A DNA stretch of 64,000 bases, taken from Companilactobacillus zhachilii (GTDB taxonomy: Bacteria > Bacillota > Bacilli > Lactobacillales > Lactobacillaceae). The notes under the pieces were generated by a model. It was not told the origin of the DNA, ran no database searches, and saw only the letters and a program-made list of their open reading frames with translations. Positions 1 through 9,838 of the stretch are shown here, piece after piece; position 1 is the stretch's first letter; the number at the start of each line of letters is the position of its first letter. Position numbers and translations under genes: made by a program. The stretch covers positions 1,488,001 through 1,552,000 of the forward strand of contig NZ_CP031933.2 in the NCBI RefSeq assembly GCF_003606365.2, given 5' to 3'.

Positions 1-39
1 GGTACTGTCAGTGGCAAAAGTCAGACAGGGATGAAATAA
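1..39 (+). CDS. 3' end of an unidentified plus-strand gene (partial)
   Basis: The first 39 bases read open in frame 1 and stop at TAA (37-39), followed 35 bases later by a strong terminator, so a plus-strand gene probably ends here. Another frame stops at 56 and cannot be excluded. Too little is present to name a product. Confidence 0.3.
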   Translation, partial: GTVSGKSQTGMK

Positions 40-74
40 TCACGATTTCCAGATAATGTAATAGTATTAATAAT

Positions 75-105
75 GTCGCTCACTTCGGTGAACGGCTTTT
101 TTTAT
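75..105 (+). terminator. Rho-independent terminator
   Basis: A 9-bp stem with a TTCG tetraloop (arms GTCGCTCAC and GTGAACGGC) is followed by TTTTTTT. It would end a gene entering from the left edge. Confidence 0.75.
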
Positions 106-209
106 AAAATTATTTTAAGCACACTCTACCCTCACTACGATTAATTGTTTCATAATAATCAAAAACGTATCTATTCAAACGTTTTCTAAGGGGGTTTGAA
201 GCTCTTAAA

Positions 210-263
210 TTAGACTTAAATCGACCACCTTTTATAAAATGAAATTAGCATATTTGAGGGGGC
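210..263 (+). promoter_or_regulatory. Promoter and RBS of the gene at 270
   Basis: A -35-like TTAGAC (210-215), a 17-bp spacer and a -10 TATAAA (233-238) precede a GAGGGGGC ribosome site (256-263), which sits 6 bases before the ATG at 270. Confidence 0.5.
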
Positions 264-269
264 TACATC

Positions 270-1220
270 ATGGAACAACCATCAGAACCAGAATCACAGA
301 TTATTGGAATTTTGAATAATATGCAAATAATCTTTGATCGAGAGCGAACATTTCCCAACTTGCTGAGTAAATCGGAGAATGTCCCATTACCAGTTGATTT
401 CTCACTAAATATCAATGGATTTTTAGCAATTATCGAATATAATGGTGCACAACATTATAAAGCCAGAAACAGTTCTCACGCGGCCCGCGAAGCTTTAAGA
501 AGACTTAGTGCCAATGGAACTGCTCGTCTCAATTATTGCAATAAAAATAACATTCCCCTATTAATAATCCATTACAAAGATAAAGGAAGGCTGATTAAAA
601 TCATTTCTGCTTTTATTGACGATGTGAAAGAAACGATTCATGAAACCACAAAATCATATACAGCCCATACAAAGGGTTATTTCAAAAATATTCCCTATGC
701 CACTTTTGAAGACACACCAACGGGACCAATCAAACCAATTCAAATGCACGAGAATGACGCCTTAGGTTATATTAACTTAAGCAATGACGCCATCGTTTGG
801 ACTAAGCGAGAACTCGATACACTATTAGCTCGGATTGATTCTTATGAAAGTAAAATTAACGAATATAAAACGGTGACCGCTGATTTAGTTTTAAGTATCA
901 ATGAATTGCAACGCGAATTGGCCGCAAAAAATCAAGAATTGGACGAACAGTCCAAAGAGATAGCAACTAATGTTATGACTAAATCGGAGCCCAAAATAAA
1001 GTTACAGTTTGTAAAAGACGTCCAGCCTAGCAAAAAACAGAAATTCACTGGTAAATTTAGACAGACAAATTCTCCCAGAGGTCGACTAACTCCAGAGGCT
1101 AAAGAATTTATCAAATCCTTAGCAAGTCAATTTGATACTGTAATTGCAATCCAGGAGCATCTCAAAGAAAATTACCAAGAGAAAGTTTCATTACCAACGC
1201 TTAAAAGATGTCTACTGTAA
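270..1220 (+). CDS. Predicted PD-(D/E)XK-like nuclease with coiled coil and C-terminal HTH-like segment
   Basis: This 316-residue protein has no name I recognise. Residues about 40-125 resemble a Vsr/DUF559-type restriction-like fold: PVDFSLN gives a candidate acidic residue, AIIEYNGAQHY gives the E-x-(N/D)-G-x-Q-H-Y signature seen in phage and homing-type nucleases, and a strand ending PLLIIHY follows. Residues about 183-240 are a heptad-rich coiled coil (LLARIDSYESKI onward). The basic C-terminus from about 265 (LTPEAKEFIKSL) looks like a small helix-turn-helix. The gene is monocistronic with its own promoter and is bounded by terminators on both sides. Fold assignment is by eye; biological role (defence, phage remnant or DNA repair) is unknown. 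Confidence 0.55.
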   Translation: MEQPSEPESQIIGILNNMQIIFDRERTFPNLLSKSENVPLPVDFSLNINGFLAIIEYNGAQHYKARNSSHAAREALRRLSANGTARLNYCNKNNIPLLIIHYKDKGRLIKIISAFIDDVKETIHETTKSYTAHTKGYFKNIPYATFEDTPTGPIKPIQMHENDALGYINLSNDAIVWTKRELDTLLARIDSYESKINEYKTVTADLVLSINELQRELAAKNQELDEQSKEIATNVMTKSEPKIKLQFVKDVQPSKKQKFTGKFRQTNSPRGRLTPEAKEFIKSLASQFDTVIAIQEHLKENYQEKVSLPTLKRCLL

Positions 1221-1238
1221 ATTAATATATCTACTTAC

Positions 1239-1280
1239 AAAAAAATCTCAACACCTATAAAAGATGTTGAGATTTTTTTT
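1239..1280. terminator. Bidirectional terminator between convergent genes
   Basis: A perfect 13-bp stem (AAAAATCTCAACA with TGTTGAGATTTTT) has a T-run at its right end and an A-run at its left. It ends both the plus gene at 270 and the minus gene at 1289. Confidence 0.85.
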
Positions 1281-1288
1281 AAATTTGT

Positions 1289-2167
1289 CTATTTGACCGA
1301 AATACTAAAGTAAGCCTCAAATTCTTCCTTAGGAGCCAATTTGTTAATAGCGTACTTATTCTTAAAGTCATTATCTGAGTCAGTTTTATCTGCAAGTCCC
1401 CACCATGGTTCAATACACATAAACTTACCGTTATCATCAGGATATGTTGACCACATACCGAAGAACTTAGCGTTACCAGTATCTAATGTCAACTTGTGAT
1501 CTGACTTGTCACTTGAAATTGTTACTTCTGCTGGTTCATTTAAACGATAAACTACCGCATCGTCAACAAAATAGTCACGTGTCATTGGGAAGTTTTGGTT
1601 CTCAACCTTCTTCTCATCATTTAAATTAATCAAATGATTTTCGATTGGAATATGAGTTCTTGTTTCAGCAGGATCAACTGCCACTTTATAGTCTTCGAAG
1701 TTAAGTCCTTTATCGAAAGGTACTTCAAAGCCGGGATGTGCACCAATTGAGAAGTACATATCTTCTGATTCTTCCATACTGTCGACTAAGTAAGAAATTT
1801 GAACAGTATCCTTAACTAATTGATAAATGATTCTCAACTTGAAATGATATGGATACTTTTCAAGACTTGCGGCACTAGTTGTTAAACTCAAAACTAGTTT
1901 TGAATCGGTTTGTGAATCAAGACTAAATTCTTGATCACGAGCAAAACCGTGTTGTGTCATCTTATATTCTTTACCATCAACAAAGTAATGGTCATCCTTT
2001 AAGCGACCAACGATTGGGAATAATACAGGTGCGTGGCGTCCCCATACTTTTGAATCTGCTTGCCAGATGAATTCTGAATCTTCATTATTCTTGATGCTGT
2101 TCATTTCAGCACCTAAAGAATTAACTTTCAATGTTAAATAGTCGTTCTTCAATTGATAAACTGTCAT
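1289..2167 (-). CDS. Aldose 1-epimerase family protein (LacX/galactose mutarotase-like)
   Basis: This enzyme family interconverts alpha and beta anomers of sugars or sugar phosphates. The protein is 292 residues from an ATG at 2167 preceded by AGGGGGAA. A longer in-frame extension to 2287 would run back into hslU and lacks a ribosome site. Family features seen are WQADSKVWGRHAPVLFPIVG (substrate pocket, about residues 34-53), the HGFARD motif near residue 76, GAHPGF near residue 150 and CIEPWW near residue 255. It lies 10 bp after hslU and is probably the last gene of the topA-xerC-hslVU transcript. Its exact substrate cannot be read from sequence. Confidence 0.85.
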   Translation of the reverse strand: MTVYQLKNDYLTLKVNSLGAEMNSIKNNEDSEFIWQADSKVWGRHAPVLFPIVGRLKDDHYFVDGKEYKMTQHGFARDQEFSLDSQTDSKLVLSLTTSAASLEKYPYHFKLRIIYQLVKDTVQISYLVDSMEESEDMYFSIGAHPGFEVPFDKGLNFEDYKVAVDPAETRTHIPIENHLINLNDEKKVENQNFPMTRDYFVDDAVVYRLNEPAEVTISSDKSDHKLTLDTGNAKFFGMWSTYPDDNGKFMCIEPWWGLADKTDSDNDFKNKYAINKLAPKEEFEAYFSISVK

Positions 2168-2177
2168 GTTTTTCCCC

Positions 2178-3611
2178 CTAAAGAATATAACGTGAAAGAT
2201 CTTGATCTGAAGCAATCTTACCAACTTGTTCGTGGACATATTCACGAGTAATGGTAATATCACCCATTTGCATATCAGGTCCTTCATAAAGAATATCCGC
2301 TAAAATCTTTTCCAAGACAGTAGAAAGACGTCTAGCACCGATATTCTGATTACTATTATTCAATTCAAATGCAATTTTTGCAATCTCTTCGACAGATTCT
2401 TTAGTAAAAGTTAAATGTATTCCGTCAGCTCTTGTAAGCGCTACATATTGCTTAGTCAAAGCATTATCAGGCTTTGTTAAAATTTGAATGAAATCGTCTT
2501 CAGTTAAGTCATTCAATTCTACACGAATTGGGAAACGACCTTGAAGTTCAGCAATCAAATCACTGGGTTTGCTTTCGGCAAAGGCACCAGATGCAATAAA
2601 CAAGATATGATCAGTATCTACTGGACCATATTTTGTATTGATACGTGAACCTTCAACGATAGGCAAAATATCACGTTGGACCCCTTCACGAGAAACTTCA
2701 CCCGAATTACGTTTATTACCAGCTGCAATCTTATCGAACTCATCAATAAAGATAATCCCGTTATTTTGAGTTCTTTCAATAGCTTTTTGGTAAATTTCAT
2801 CGTGGTCAACACGTTTTTGTGATTCTTGTTGAATCAACAACTCACGTGCTTCTTTAACTGGTAAAGTTCTAGTAATAGTCTTCTTAGGCATCAACGAATC
2901 CATCATACCTGACATATCGATACCCATTTGGCCCATTTGATCATCCATTGGACCGACTTTTTTCGACTCTTCGACCTTAATAGTTACTTCTTGGTCTTCA
3001 AGTAAACCTTTATCCAGTTGTTCCTTAACTGACAAGCGTTGATCACGGACTTCGTCAGTTACATCTGAATTAGCATCAGGATCTTCATCAACAGTATCAT
3101 TGTTTCCAAAAATACTACCGAGATTTTGACCACCATTTTGCATGCTATTGAGCATACTCATGAAATCATTATTGTTTTGTTTTTGTTCTTTTTTAACGCC
3201 AGGAGCAAGCAACTTGACTAATTTCTTGTCAACATCACGGCGAACTTCTGGTCTAATTTCGTCAAATTTTTCATTTTCAACCATTGAAACGGCAACACTT
3301 ACCAAATCACGAACCATCGATTCAACATCGCGACCAACATAACCGACTTCAGTAAACTTAGTTGCTTCAACCTTTACAAACGGTGCGTTGACAATTTTTG
3401 CCAAACGACGAGCAATTTCAGTTTTACCAACACCAGTAGGTCCGATCATCATTAAATTCTTTGGTGTGATTTCTTGTTGTAGCTTCTCAGGTACTTGCAT
3501 ACGACGGTAACGGTTGTATAGAGCAATCGCCACGGCCTTTTTAGCATCTGTTTGACCAATAATATAATTATCTAGCTGAGCAACAATTTGTTTTGGTGTT
3601 AATGTGTCCAT
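2178..3611 (-). CDS. hslU: HslU (ClpY) ATPase subunit of the HslUV protease
   Basis: HslU is an AAA+ hexameric unfoldase that feeds substrates to the HslV peptidase in the cytoplasm. The 477-residue protein has Walker A GPTGVGKT at 57-64, the GYVGRDVES pore motif at about 90-98, a long Asn/Asp-rich intermediate domain at about 110-250, Walker B IIFIDEFDK, a sensor/arginine-finger region and the family C-terminus DLSRYIL, whose tail docks into HslV. It starts at ATG 3611, 19 bp downstream of hslV. The arrangement xerC-hslV-hslU is the classic Firmicute order. Confidence 0.97.
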   Translation of the reverse strand: MDTLTPKQIVAQLDNYIIGQTDAKKAVAIALYNRYRRMQVPEKLQQEITPKNLMMIGPTGVGKTEIARRLAKIVNAPFVKVEATKFTEVGYVGRDVESMVRDLVSVAVSMVENEKFDEIRPEVRRDVDKKLVKLLAPGVKKEQKQNNNDFMSMLNSMQNGGQNLGSIFGNNDTVDEDPDANSDVTDEVRDQRLSVKEQLDKGLLEDQEVTIKVEESKKVGPMDDQMGQMGIDMSGMMDSLMPKKTITRTLPVKEARELLIQQESQKRVDHDEIYQKAIERTQNNGIIFIDEFDKIAAGNKRNSGEVSREGVQRDILPIVEGSRINTKYGPVDTDHILFIASGAFAESKPSDLIAELQGRFPIRVELNDLTEDDFIQILTKPDNALTKQYVALTRADGIHLTFTKESVEEIAKIAFELNNSNQNIGARRLSTVLEKILADILYEGPDMQMGDITITREYVHEQVGKIASDQDLSRYIL

Positions 3612-3630
3612 TTATTTACTAATCTCCACT

Positions 3631-4155
3631 CTAAAATTTATCGGAAATAATATTTTCATTTGTAAAGATATCAATACTTGAGGCAATTTTGATTGCTTCA
3701 ACAGCAATTTGTTCAGCATTCATATCTTTAGCATGACGTTGCATTGCGATAGCTGCGGCTTGTGCAAAGTTACCACCAGAACCGATAGCAACAACATCTT
3801 CATCAGGTTCGATCACTTCACCACTACCAGAAATTAGTAATAAATTATCTTTATCCATCGCAATCAACATTGCTTCGAGTTTTTGCAAAGTTGGATCTTT
3901 ACGCCAATCTTGAGCTAATTCAACGGCAGCACGTTTCAAGTTACCTGAATATGCTTTTAATTTCTTTTCAAGCCAATCTTGTAGAGTAATAGCGTCAGCT
4001 ACACCACCGGCGAAACCAATAACGACTTGGTCATTAAAGATACGTCTAACCTTGTGAGCTGAACCCTTCATAATATATTTTTCACCTAATGTAACTTGAC
4101 CATCACCGGCAATTGCAGTGTGATCATCATGCTTAACAGCAACTATTGTAGTCAT
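3631..4155 (-). CDS. hslV: HslV (ClpQ) peptidase subunit
   Basis: HslV is the proteasome-beta-like threonine peptidase of HslUV. The 174-residue protein begins MTTIVAV, so removal of Met exposes Thr as the N-terminal nucleophile, unlike the Ser form in Bacillus subtilis CodW. Family motifs AGDGQVTLG, IGFAGGVADA and GSGGNFAQAAA are present. Start ATG 4155 has a ribosome site GAGGAAGG just upstream. It follows xerC by 15 bp and precedes hslU by 19 bp in one operon. Confidence 0.97.
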   Translation of the reverse strand: MTTIVAVKHDDHTAIAGDGQVTLGEKYIMKGSAHKVRRIFNDQVVIGFAGGVADAITLQDWLEKKLKAYSGNLKRAAVELAQDWRKDPTLQKLEAMLIAMDKDNLLLISGSGEVIEPDEDVVAIGSGGNFAQAAAIAMQRHAKDMNAEQIAVEAIKIASSIDIFTNENIISDKF

Positions 4156-4170
4156 TGATTTACCTTCCTC

Positions 4171-5070
4171 TTATCTTGGAAAATATTTTTTATAATCGTT
4201 TTGTAAATGTTCCATTGTCACATGGGTGTAAATCTGAGTCGTCGAAAGACTGGAATGTCCCAGAAGTTCCTGAACTGTTCTCAGATCTGCACCATGATCA
4301 AGCATATGTGTGGCAAATGTATGACGTATCATATGCGGATGAATATCGGATGTCAAGCTCGTCTTCTTAATAACTTGATCCAAAATATATTCAATTCCAC
4401 GACTAGTCAATTGTTTGCCACGATTATTTACAAAAACATAATTATGATTTTGATGATATTTGGTCATCAAAATTTGGCGTCCTTGATCAAAATAAGTTTC
4501 CAAAGCACTTCTAGCATAGCTTCCAAAGGGCACGTAGCGATCTTTGTCCCCTTTACCATGTATCAGTACAATTTCATTGGAAAAATCCAGTTGATCTAGT
4601 AATAGATTAGCACATTCACTCACTCGCATGCCAGTGGCATAGAGCAATTCTAATAATGCTGAATTTCTTTGCGAAAGTGGATCATCACCTTGGACCGCAT
4701 CGAACAATTGGTTCATCTCTTTTTCATAAAAGAAATGCGGTAATTTTCGACCCTTATGGCGTAATTGTACAAGGTCAAAGGGATTGGTCTGGATGAATTT
4801 ATTTTTGACTAAGAAGGTGTAAAAAGACCGTAAAGCAGAGATTCTTCTTGCGATTGTTTCATCGGCGTAGTCTTTTTCATCTAAATAAGTCAAATAAGTA
4901 TCAACATCAATTCGATTAACTTTTGTAAAACCGTGGAAACCACCATTTTGGTCTAAAAAAGAAACAAAATTATCTATATCTTCCAAATAAGATTTTTTTG
5001 TTTCTTCCGAATAGCGATGATTAACCATTAAATTCTCAACAAATTTATCGATTAATTTTTTTTCTTTCAT
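4171..5070 (-). CDS. xerC: Tyrosine recombinase XerC
   Basis: XerC, with XerD, resolves chromosome dimers at dif. The 299-residue protein has a SAM-like N-terminal core-binding domain (residues 1-90) and a catalytic domain with Arg in ATGMRVSE, the HPHMIRHTF box (H-x-x-R), His in LLGHSSLS and nucleophile Tyr in QIYTHV. It abuts topA and precedes hslV, the usual topA-xerC-hslV-hslU order, which distinguishes it from the xerD copy at 36429. It is not a phage integrase. Confidence 0.93.
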   Translation of the reverse strand: MKEKKLIDKFVENLMVNHRYSEETKKSYLEDIDNFVSFLDQNGGFHGFTKVNRIDVDTYLTYLDEKDYADETIARRISALRSFYTFLVKNKFIQTNPFDLVQLRHKGRKLPHFFYEKEMNQLFDAVQGDDPLSQRNSALLELLYATGMRVSECANLLLDQLDFSNEIVLIHGKGDKDRYVPFGSYARSALETYFDQGRQILMTKYHQNHNYVFVNNRGKQLTSRGIEYILDQVIKKTSLTSDIHPHMIRHTFATHMLDHGADLRTVQELLGHSSLSTTQIYTHVTMEHLQNDYKKYFPR

Positions 5071-7158
5071 TTACTTTTGAATGTCCTCTTCATAATCTCC
5101 ATTTGGACAGATTACTTGGCGGCCACCTTTAACCTTCTTTTCAACTAGGTAGTGACCATCTTTAGGACAATCACGGCCAATTGGTTTATCCCATGTCACA
5201 AAGTCACAATCAGGGTATCTGGAACAACCATAGAAAATACGGTTCTTCTTAGATTTTCGTTCGATAACTTGTCCCTTCTTACACTTAGGACAAATCACGC
5301 CGATTTCCTTAACGATTGGCTTAGTATTACGACAATCTGGGAAACGTGAACAAGCATAGAATTTACCATAACGTCCCATTTTAATTACCATTGGGGCACC
5401 ACAGATATCACAATCCATTCCGGCTGGTTCATCTTTAATTTGAACTTTTTCAATTTTATCTTCAGCTGATTCAAGTTCTTTAGCAAAAGGCTTGTAATAA
5501 TGGTCAACAACTTTGACCCAATCCTCTTTACCTTCTTCAATACTATCAAGTTCATCTTCCAAATGAGCCGTAAAATCAATATTTACAATATCAGGGAAGT
5601 AATCTTGGATCAAATTATCAACAATTTCACCAAGTTCAGTTGGTTCAAAACTCTTTCCATTCAACTTGACATAGTATCGGCGTTGAATCGTATCAATGGT
5701 TGGCGCATAAGTTGATGGACGACCCACACCATTTTCTTCCAAAGCCTTAACTAATGAAGCTTCAGTAAATCTTGCTGGTGGTTGGGTAAAATGTTGTGCC
5801 GGATCATTTGATTGTAGTTTAGCATTATCGCCTTCACTAAGATCTGGCAAAATATTATCTTTCTTAGAAGTATCGGAAGTACTTTGGTAAACCTTACGAT
5901 AACCTTCAAATTTAATTTTTGAACCATTAGCTCTAAACATGACACCATTTTGTGACAAATCAACTGTCATTGTATCGAAAACAGCTGGTGTCATTTGACT
6001 AGCAACGAATCTTGACCAAATTAAGCTGTACAAGCGGAATTGGTCACGGCTAAGGATATCTTTCAATGAGGCTGGTGTTCTGAAGACAGACGATGGACGA
6101 ATGGCTTCATGGGCATCTTGAGCACCTTCTTGATTCTTATCCTTACGTTCTTTGATAATTGCATATGGTTCGCCATATTCTTCATGAATAAACTTCGAAG
6201 CTTCAGCTTCAGCGACTTTAGAAATACGTTTAGAATCGGTACGCATGTACGTAATTAAACCAACTGTACCTTCTTTGCGTCCCAAATTGATTCCTTCATA
6301 CAATTGTTGAGCAATCATCATTGTTTTACGTGTTTTGAAGTTGAGACGTTTGTTAGCTTCTTGTTGTAACGAACTAGTTGTAAATGGTGCGGCAGGCATC
6401 CGTTTACGTTCTTTTTTCGTTACTTTATCAATATTAAAATCTTTTTTCTTATCAATCTTGTTCAAAACATCTTGAACTTGATCATTATTCTTCAATTCAG
6501 CTTTCTTGCCATTTAAACCATAGAAGTTAGCTTTAAATTTGTCTTTACCACTCTTGAAGACTGATTCAATTGTCCAATATTCTTCGGGAATAAATTTCTT
6601 AATTGAATTTTCACGCTCAATCACTAATTTCAAGGCAATCGATTGAACACGACCGGCACTAAGGCCCTTTTTAACTTTAGCCCAGAGAATTGGGGAAATT
6701 GAATAACCTACTAAACGGTCTAAAACACGACGAGCTTGTTGCGCATCAACCAAATTCATATCGATCGAACGAGGTGTCTTAAAGGCTTGTTTAACGGTAT
6801 CTTTAGTAATTTCATTGAAAACCACACGATTTTTTCCATCATCATCGAGACCGAGTAAATGTGAGACATGCCAAGCAATAGCTTCTCCTTCACGATCCGG
6901 ATCGGCTGCCAGATAAACTCGTTTGGCTTTCTTTGCTTCTTTTTTGAGATCTTTAATAACAGGACCCTTACCACGAATGGAAATGTATTTTGGTTGATAA
7001 TCATGTTCAATATCAACACCCATTTGACTCTTAGGCAAGTCACGAACATGTCCCAAACTAGCAACTACGTGATAATTACGTCCCAAATATTTTTCAATTG
7101 TTTTTGCTTTTGAAGGTGATTCCACGATCACCAAATTTTTTTGCTTTGTTGATGGCAC
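5071..7158 (-). CDS. topA: DNA topoisomerase I
   Basis: TopA relaxes negative supercoils using an active-site tyrosine. I choose the GTG at 7158 (protein VPSTKQKN..., 695 residues) because AAAGGAG lies 9 bases upstream. The open frame to 7212 has no ribosome site. The Toprim domain ([26 protein letters not shown]) is followed by the breakage domain with [10 protein letters not shown] (catalytic Tyr), then three C-terminal zinc-ribbon segments: CDICG...CSRFPDC, CPKC...CSRYPDC, and a degenerate third CPKDG...CPNGD. It heads the xerC-hslV-hslU run. Confidence 0.96.
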   Translation of the reverse strand: MPSTKQKNLVIVESPSKAKTIEKYLGRNYHVVASLGHVRDLPKSQMGVDIEHDYQPKYISIRGKGPVIKDLKKEAKKAKRVYLAADPDREGEAIAWHVSHLLGLDDDGKNRVVFNEITKDTVKQAFKTPRSIDMNLVDAQQARRVLDRLVGYSISPILWAKVKKGLSAGRVQSIALKLVIERENSIKKFIPEEYWTIESVFKSGKDKFKANFYGLNGKKAELKNNDQVQDVLNKIDKKKDFNIDKVTKKERKRMPAAPFTTSSLQQEANKRLNFKTRKTMMIAQQLYEGINLGRKEGTVGLITYMRTDSKRISKVAEAEASKFIHEEYGEPYAIIKERKDKNQEGAQDAHEAIRPSSVFRTPASLKDILSRDQFRLYSLIWSRFVASQMTPAVFDTMTVDLSQNGVMFRANGSKIKFEGYRKVYQSTSDTSKKDNILPDLSEGDNAKLQSNDPAQHFTQPPARFTEASLVKALEENGVGRPSTYAPTIDTIQRRYYVKLNGKSFEPTELGEIVDNLIQDYFPDIVNIDFTAHLEDELDSIEEGKEDWVKVVDHYYKPFAKELESAEDKIEKVQIKDEPAGMDCDICGAPMVIKMGRYGKFYACSRFPDCRNTKPIVKEIGVICPKCKKGQVIERKSKKNRIFYGCSRYPDCDFVTWDKPIGRDCPKDGHYLVEKKVKGGRQVICPNGDYEEDIQK

Positions 7159-7329
7159 GTAAAAGTGCTCCTTTCTAAATGGCTCAATTAAAACTGTCAA
7201 TATATTAATCATATATTTTTTACTTTGTCAACCAAGATCTAAAAGTGCTTCATCATAAGAAACCTGATTTCAACAACTTTTATTTTTACACTTGATAAAA
7301 AGTTTGAACTGAATTTCTCAATGTTTTAA

Positions 7330-8148
7330 TTATAAATTATCAAAATTAATCAATGGCGTTGCCCCTTCTTCAATTAACCGGTTACATCCAGCAGACAAAG
7401 ATCGGTCAATTGAACCAGGAATAGCCAATACTTCACGATTATTTTCCAACGCTAAGTCGGCTGTAATCAAAGCTCCGCTACGTTTACGTGCTTCAGTTAT
7501 GATTACTTTCTGACTCAAACCAGCGATAATTCGATTTCTTTGGGGGAAATGAAATCGTTGCGCTCGTGTTTGCGGTGGATATTCACTAATCACCAAACCA
7601 TTATTCATAATCTGGCGTTGTAGTTCAAGATTTTCTAAGGGATAAACCTTATCTAAACTACAACCAATTACAGCGATTGTCTGTCCATGATTCCAAAGCG
7701 TATGTTGATGTGCCCAGGAATCAACGCCTTTAGCTAAACCGCTCACAATAGTATAACGATTTACTAAACGGGGAACAAGCCCGCCAATGCAACGAAAACT
7801 GTAATTTGTCGCTTCCCTGGCACCAACGATGGCAACACAATCAGTTTTAAGTAAAGCAATCTTTCCTGCAAAAAACAAGAGTGCTGGCGGATTGTAAATA
7901 GTTCTTAAAACTTGCGGATACTCATCGTCCAGATAATTTATAGCAGCAGGTAATTTTTTTGACTGGTGGTCTAATAATAGTAGAAACTGATTATATTTTT
8001 CGTAACCCCAAACTTCTTTTAAAAATTCACCAGCTTCAGTTTCTAGATTAGCACTATTTATTGAAATTTTTATAATTTTTAGCATTATCTGGTTAGACAC
8101 CATGCCAGTCATTCTGCATCTGATTAAAAATTCTGTCAATTTATTCAT
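7330..8148 (-). CDS. dprA: DNA processing protein DprA
   Basis: DprA loads RecA on incoming single-stranded DNA during natural transformation. The 272-residue protein has an N-terminal helical region and a Rossmann-like core with VAIVGAREATNYS, SGLAKGVDSWAH, VIGCSLDKVYP and the ERN-like box FPQRNRIIAG. It is on the short side because the C-terminal winged-helix domain of some homologues is absent. It lies between rnhB and topA, the usual neighbours. Its ribosome site AGGGAG falls inside the 3' arm of a hairpin (8157-8190). Confidence 0.93.
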   Translation of the reverse strand: MNKLTEFLIRCRMTGMVSNQIMLKIIKISINSANLETEAGEFLKEVWGYEKYNQFLLLLDHQSKKLPAAINYLDDEYPQVLRTIYNPPALLFFAGKIALLKTDCVAIVGAREATNYSFRCIGGLVPRLVNRYTIVSGLAKGVDSWAHQHTLWNHGQTIAVIGCSLDKVYPLENLELQRQIMNNGLVISEYPPQTRAQRFHFPQRNRIIAGLSQKVIITEARKRSGALITADLALENNREVLAIPGSIDRSLSAGCNRLIEEGATPLINFDNL

Positions 8149-8156
8149 AATAAAAA

Positions 8157-8190
8157 CATCACTCCCTTAGATAAAAATACGGAAGTGATG
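8157..8190 (-). terminator. Terminator-like hairpin after rnhB that contains the dprA Shine-Dalgarno
   Basis: On the minus strand, CATCACTTCC pairs with GGGAGTGATG across a 14-base loop and is followed by TTTTATT, so it looks like a weak intrinsic terminator. The 3' arm contains AGGGAG, the only good ribosome site for dprA 12 bases further on. Folding would both stop transcripts and hide the dprA start. Confidence 0.55.
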
Positions 8191-8197
8191 CTTCATT

Positions 8198-8971
8198 TTA
8201 ATACAATTTATGAATTTTTTTAACTGGGGCAAAGCTTAAACGATGAATCTTAGTTCGTCCAACCTTTTCTAAAGCCTCGAGATGTTGTTTAGTACCGTAA
8301 CCATCATTTTTTTCAAAACCAAATTCAGGATAAATATGGCTGTACATTGTCATCAATCGATCTCGTGCCACCTTAGCAACGATACTTGCTGCACCAATAC
8401 TTAATGATTTGGCATCCCCTTTGATCAATTTAGTCTGTGAAATGTCAACTGGTATAGTCATCGCATCAACCAAAATATGATCTGGTCGCAAATATAAACC
8501 ATTGATAGCATCTCGCATCGTTAACTCAGTTGCATGGTAAATGTTTTGTGAATCAATCAAAGCTGGACTACCAACGCCAACACTGATATCGACCGCTTGA
8601 TCACAAATTTGTTTATAAAGCTCATCACGTTTAGCAATTGACAATTTCTTCGAATCATCAACCTCATACAGTGTATTATCGGGCGGCAAAATAACTGCTG
8701 CTGTCACAACTGGTCCAGCTAACGGTCCTCTGCCTACTTCATCGACTCCAGCTACATCAGCACCATTATCCCAGAAAGGCTTTTCTAAGAATTCCTTATG
8801 ATGAAAACGTTCAATCAACTCTTGTCGTTTAGTTTGCTTTTTATAATATTGCTCTAATAATTTTTTAATACCACTACGGTCATCTTGTGATAATTCAGTT
8901 AATAAGGTTTGATCAACCTCAGCTTCACTCAACAATTCTTTTACATCTTTAATCGTGTATTTATTCTTCAT
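8198..8971 (-). CDS. rnhB: Ribonuclease HII
   Basis: RNase HII cuts RNA in DNA:RNA hybrids and excises misincorporated ribonucleotides. The protein is 257 residues from ATG 8971, which follows GGGGAG at suitable spacing; an upstream in-frame Met lacks one. An N-terminal helical extension (residues 1-60) precedes the catalytic core with GVDEVGRGPLAGPVV (metal-binding D-E), a DDSKKLS motif, DAMTI and DGYGTKQHL. The gene start overlaps the rbgA stop by 11 bp, so translation is probably coupled. Confidence 0.95.
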   Translation of the reverse strand: MKNKYTIKDVKELLSEAEVDQTLLTELSQDDRSGIKKLLEQYYKKQTKRQELIERFHHKEFLEKPFWDNGADVAGVDEVGRGPLAGPVVTAAVILPPDNTLYEVDDSKKLSIAKRDELYKQICDQAVDISVGVGSPALIDSQNIYHATELTMRDAINGLYLRPDHILVDAMTIPVDISQTKLIKGDAKSLSIGAASIVAKVARDRLMTMYSHIYPEFGFEKNDGYGTKQHLEALEKVGRTKIHRLSFAPVKKIHKLY

Positions 8972-9815
8972 AAAACTCCCCAGGCACATCAAATGTAAGG
9001 CGGCCTAGTTTTAATTTACGAACATCGTCAATAATTCGACGTGAAGCTCGATCATAATCTTCCTTGTAGCCAAACTTCTTAGTTAGGTTCATCAACAACT
9101 CTGGAGTCGTATGATTGAAAATATCGGCATTAGTTAGACCATAGGCTTCCTGTAATTGGTCCATATAATGAGTTTCAAGAAAGTTTAACGCATAGATGGC
9201 CACATCATCAGGAGCATAGATTTTATCCTTAATAGCGCCTGAGAGAGCCAATTTCATGCCTACTTTTGGATCATCGATCTTAGGCCACAAAATACCTGGT
9301 GTATCTAACAAATCAATTCCGATATTTGTCTTTAACCAGTTTTGGTTCTTAGTTACACCGGGCTTATTACCTGTCACAGCCACATTTTTACCGACTAAGC
9401 GATTCAAAATAGTAGACTTACCCACATTAGGGATTCCAATACACATTGCCTTTATCCGATAATTTTGGACACCATTATTTTCATAACGTTCAATTTTCTC
9501 TGATAATTCAGAACGAATCAAACTCTTAATTTGACCAAGGCCTTTGCTGTGCTTGGCATCTAATTCAATTGAATTAGTACCTTCTTGTTGGAAGTTAATT
9601 CTCCAATCACGTGTCACTTTAGGATCAGCCAAATCTGACTTATTCAAAATAATGATATGTTTCTTTTGATCGATAATTTGTTCCAATACGGGGTTTCTAG
9701 AAGAGAAAGGTAGTCTTGCGTCTACAATCTCCAAGACAATATCAACCAATTTGAGTCGATCTTGCACTTGGTTCTTTGCCTTGTTCATATGTCCTGGATA
9801 CCACTGTAATGCCAT
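8961..9815 (-). CDS. rbgA: Ribosome biogenesis GTPase RbgA (YlqF)
   Basis: RbgA is a circularly permuted GTPase needed for late 50S assembly. Motif order shows the permutation: G4 NKSD (about 59-62), then G1 GIPNVGKST (about 127-135), then G3 DTPG. The N-terminus QWYPGHMNKA is characteristic. I choose ATG 9815 (MALQWYP, 284 residues) with AGGTG 8 bases upstream; the GTG at 9824 overlaps that ribosome site. It is followed by overlapping rnhB. Confidence 0.95.
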   Translation of the reverse strand: MALQWYPGHMNKAKNQVQDRLKLVDIVLEIVDARLPFSSRNPVLEQIIDQKKHIIILNKSDLADPKVTRDWRINFQQEGTNSIELDAKHSKGLGQIKSLIRSELSEKIERYENNGVQNYRIKAMCIGIPNVGKSTILNRLVGKNVAVTGNKPGVTKNQNWLKTNIGIDLLDTPGILWPKIDDPKVGMKLALSGAIKDKIYAPDDVAIYALNFLETHYMDQLQEAYGLTNADIFNHTTPELLMNLTKKFGYKEDYDRASRRIIDDVRKLKLGRLTFDVPGEFYEE

Positions 9816-9838
9816 TATCATCACCTATTTCTTTTAAT

